In this document: positions 63,536-64,000 of the stretch, in pieces
Layout of the letters: each line of letters begins with the position of its first letter
Numbering within the stretch: position 1 is the stretch's first letter
Assembly: GCA_965641885.1 (NCBI GenBank)
Contig: OZ282574.1
Span: 1,116,001 to 1,180,000 of the forward strand
Length of the DNA stretch: 64,000 nt
Source: Pseudophaeobacter sp965641885
GTDB lineage: Bacteria; Pseudomonadota; Alphaproteobacteria; Rhodobacterales; Rhodobacteraceae
Direction: 5' to 3'
Translations under genes and position numbers: made by a program
Notes under the pieces: generated by a model
The model's database searches: none
The model's input: the letters and a program-made list of their open reading frames with translations, nothing else
Told to the model about the DNA's origin: nothing

Positions 63536-64000
63536 ATGCCAGAACATCAGTCAAATCACCATCTAGACCCTCAGTCAGGCTACCAGATAGCCCTTGGCGA
63601 GCGCCGGTTTGGCCGGGTGAATTGGTTGGGGCTGCAAACATTGGCAGGGCGTGAAATTACCCGGTTCTGGGTGGTCTGGACTCAGACACTGTTGGCGCCA
63701 CTGGTGACGGCGGCGTTGTTTTTGATGATTTTTAATCTCGCCATCGGCCCAAAACGCGGCGATGTCATGGGGGTTCCGTTTTTGCATTTTCTGGCGCCGG
63801 GCATCATGATGATGGCGGTGATCCAGAATGCCTTTGCCAATACCTCGTCTTCGATCGTGATATCCAAGGTGCAGGGCAATATCGTCGACACCCTGATGCC
63901 GCCCTTATCAGGCCTGGAGATCCTGCTGGGCTATCTTGCGGGCGCTGTGGTGCGGGGCACGGTCGTGGCCCTTGGCATCAGTCTGGGCCTGGCGCTGTTC
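63536..64000 (+). CDS. ABC-2 type permease, N-terminal part (cut by window edge)
   Basis: 155 codons are visible from the ATG at 63536 and the frame is still open at the window end. It has a polar start, then GRVNWLGLQTLAGREITRFWVVW, a hydrophobic TLLAPLVTAALFLMIFNLAI, and the ABC-2 segment FLAPGIMMMAVIQNAFANTS. It is the membrane part of an exporter of the YadH/NodJ kind. Its ATPase would be outside the window, or could be the kpsT-like gene 5 kb away, which I consider unlikely. Confidence 0.85.
   Translation, partial: MPEHQSNHHLDPQSGYQIALGERRFGRVNWLGLQTLAGREITRFWVVWTQTLLAPLVTAALFLMIFNLAIGPKRGDVMGVPFLHFLAPGIMMMAVIQNAFANTSSSIVISKVQGNIVDTLMPPLSGLEILLGYLAGAVVRGTVVALGISLGLALF

Overview
The window reads as chromosomal DNA of a marine alphaproteobacterium of the Roseobacter group (Rhodobacteraceae). 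The basis is GC-rich coding sequence, a GcrA cell-cycle regulator, small protein families typical of this group (DUF1150, DUF6455, DUF1467, UbiK-like, a Hint_2 protein), an AspRS of apparently non-discriminating type, and housekeeping genes of alphaproteobacterial character. No rRNA, tRNA, transposase, prophage or CRISPR array was seen. Both edges cut genes: a DUF2161-like C-terminus on the left and an ABC-2 permease on the right.

Layout. 0-3.1 kb: groES-groEL behind a CIRCE operator, then a GNAT acetyltransferase. 3.1-6.4 kb: a secreted Cys-rich protein, an EamA exporter, and an exported lipase-like hydrolase whose stop overlaps the start of an orphan phnM. 6.5-8.6 kb: purE-purK and a DUF465 protein (minus). 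8.7-10.5 kb: Hsp20-DUF1150 behind a sigma-32-like promoter, then a PhzF protein. 10.6-15.4 kb (minus): fused ATP sulfurylase/APS kinase, a membrane-anchored [2Fe-2S] adenylate cyclase, and thioredoxin reductase, which is divergent from an Lrp regulator. 16.4-20.7 kb (minus): Hint protein, small ORF, pgeF-midA-lgt. 20.8-24.2 kb (plus): ubiK, YbjN, proC-csaA-hydroxyacid dehydrogenase. 24.3-26.6 kb: tdk, an HTH protein and arsH.

26.7-32.6 kb: a FabH-like condensing enzyme divergent from a marR-adaptor-RND pump operon. 32.7-35 kb: a 24-residue lipoprotein, a secreted delta-class carbonic anhydrase, and a DnaB-like ATPase. 35.1-40.8 kb: carB and aspS, divergent. 41-45.6 kb: DUF1800-DUF1501 export pair, response regulator with a small membrane ORF, methylmalonyl-CoA epimerase-DUF1467. 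45.9-51.7 kb: nitroreductase-EI24, DUF167, a small conserved protein, M48 protease lipoprotein, UPF0029, DUF6455, rimO. 51.9-58.8 kb: AsmA, then a minus-strand capsule set (kpsT-kpsE-kdsA-phosphomannomutase). 59.1-64 kb: UDG-family protein and SseB, YghU, YHS protein, gcrA, ABC-2 permease.

Most of the window is ordinary core genome. The points that stand out are the redox-type cyclase architecture, the bacterial delta-class carbonic anhydrase, a free-standing DnaB-type ATPase, tiny genes easily missed by gene callers, a two-copy hairpin-bearing intergenic repeat, and at least a dozen unrelated 11-21 bp tandem duplications, many of them lying on or just after stop codons.
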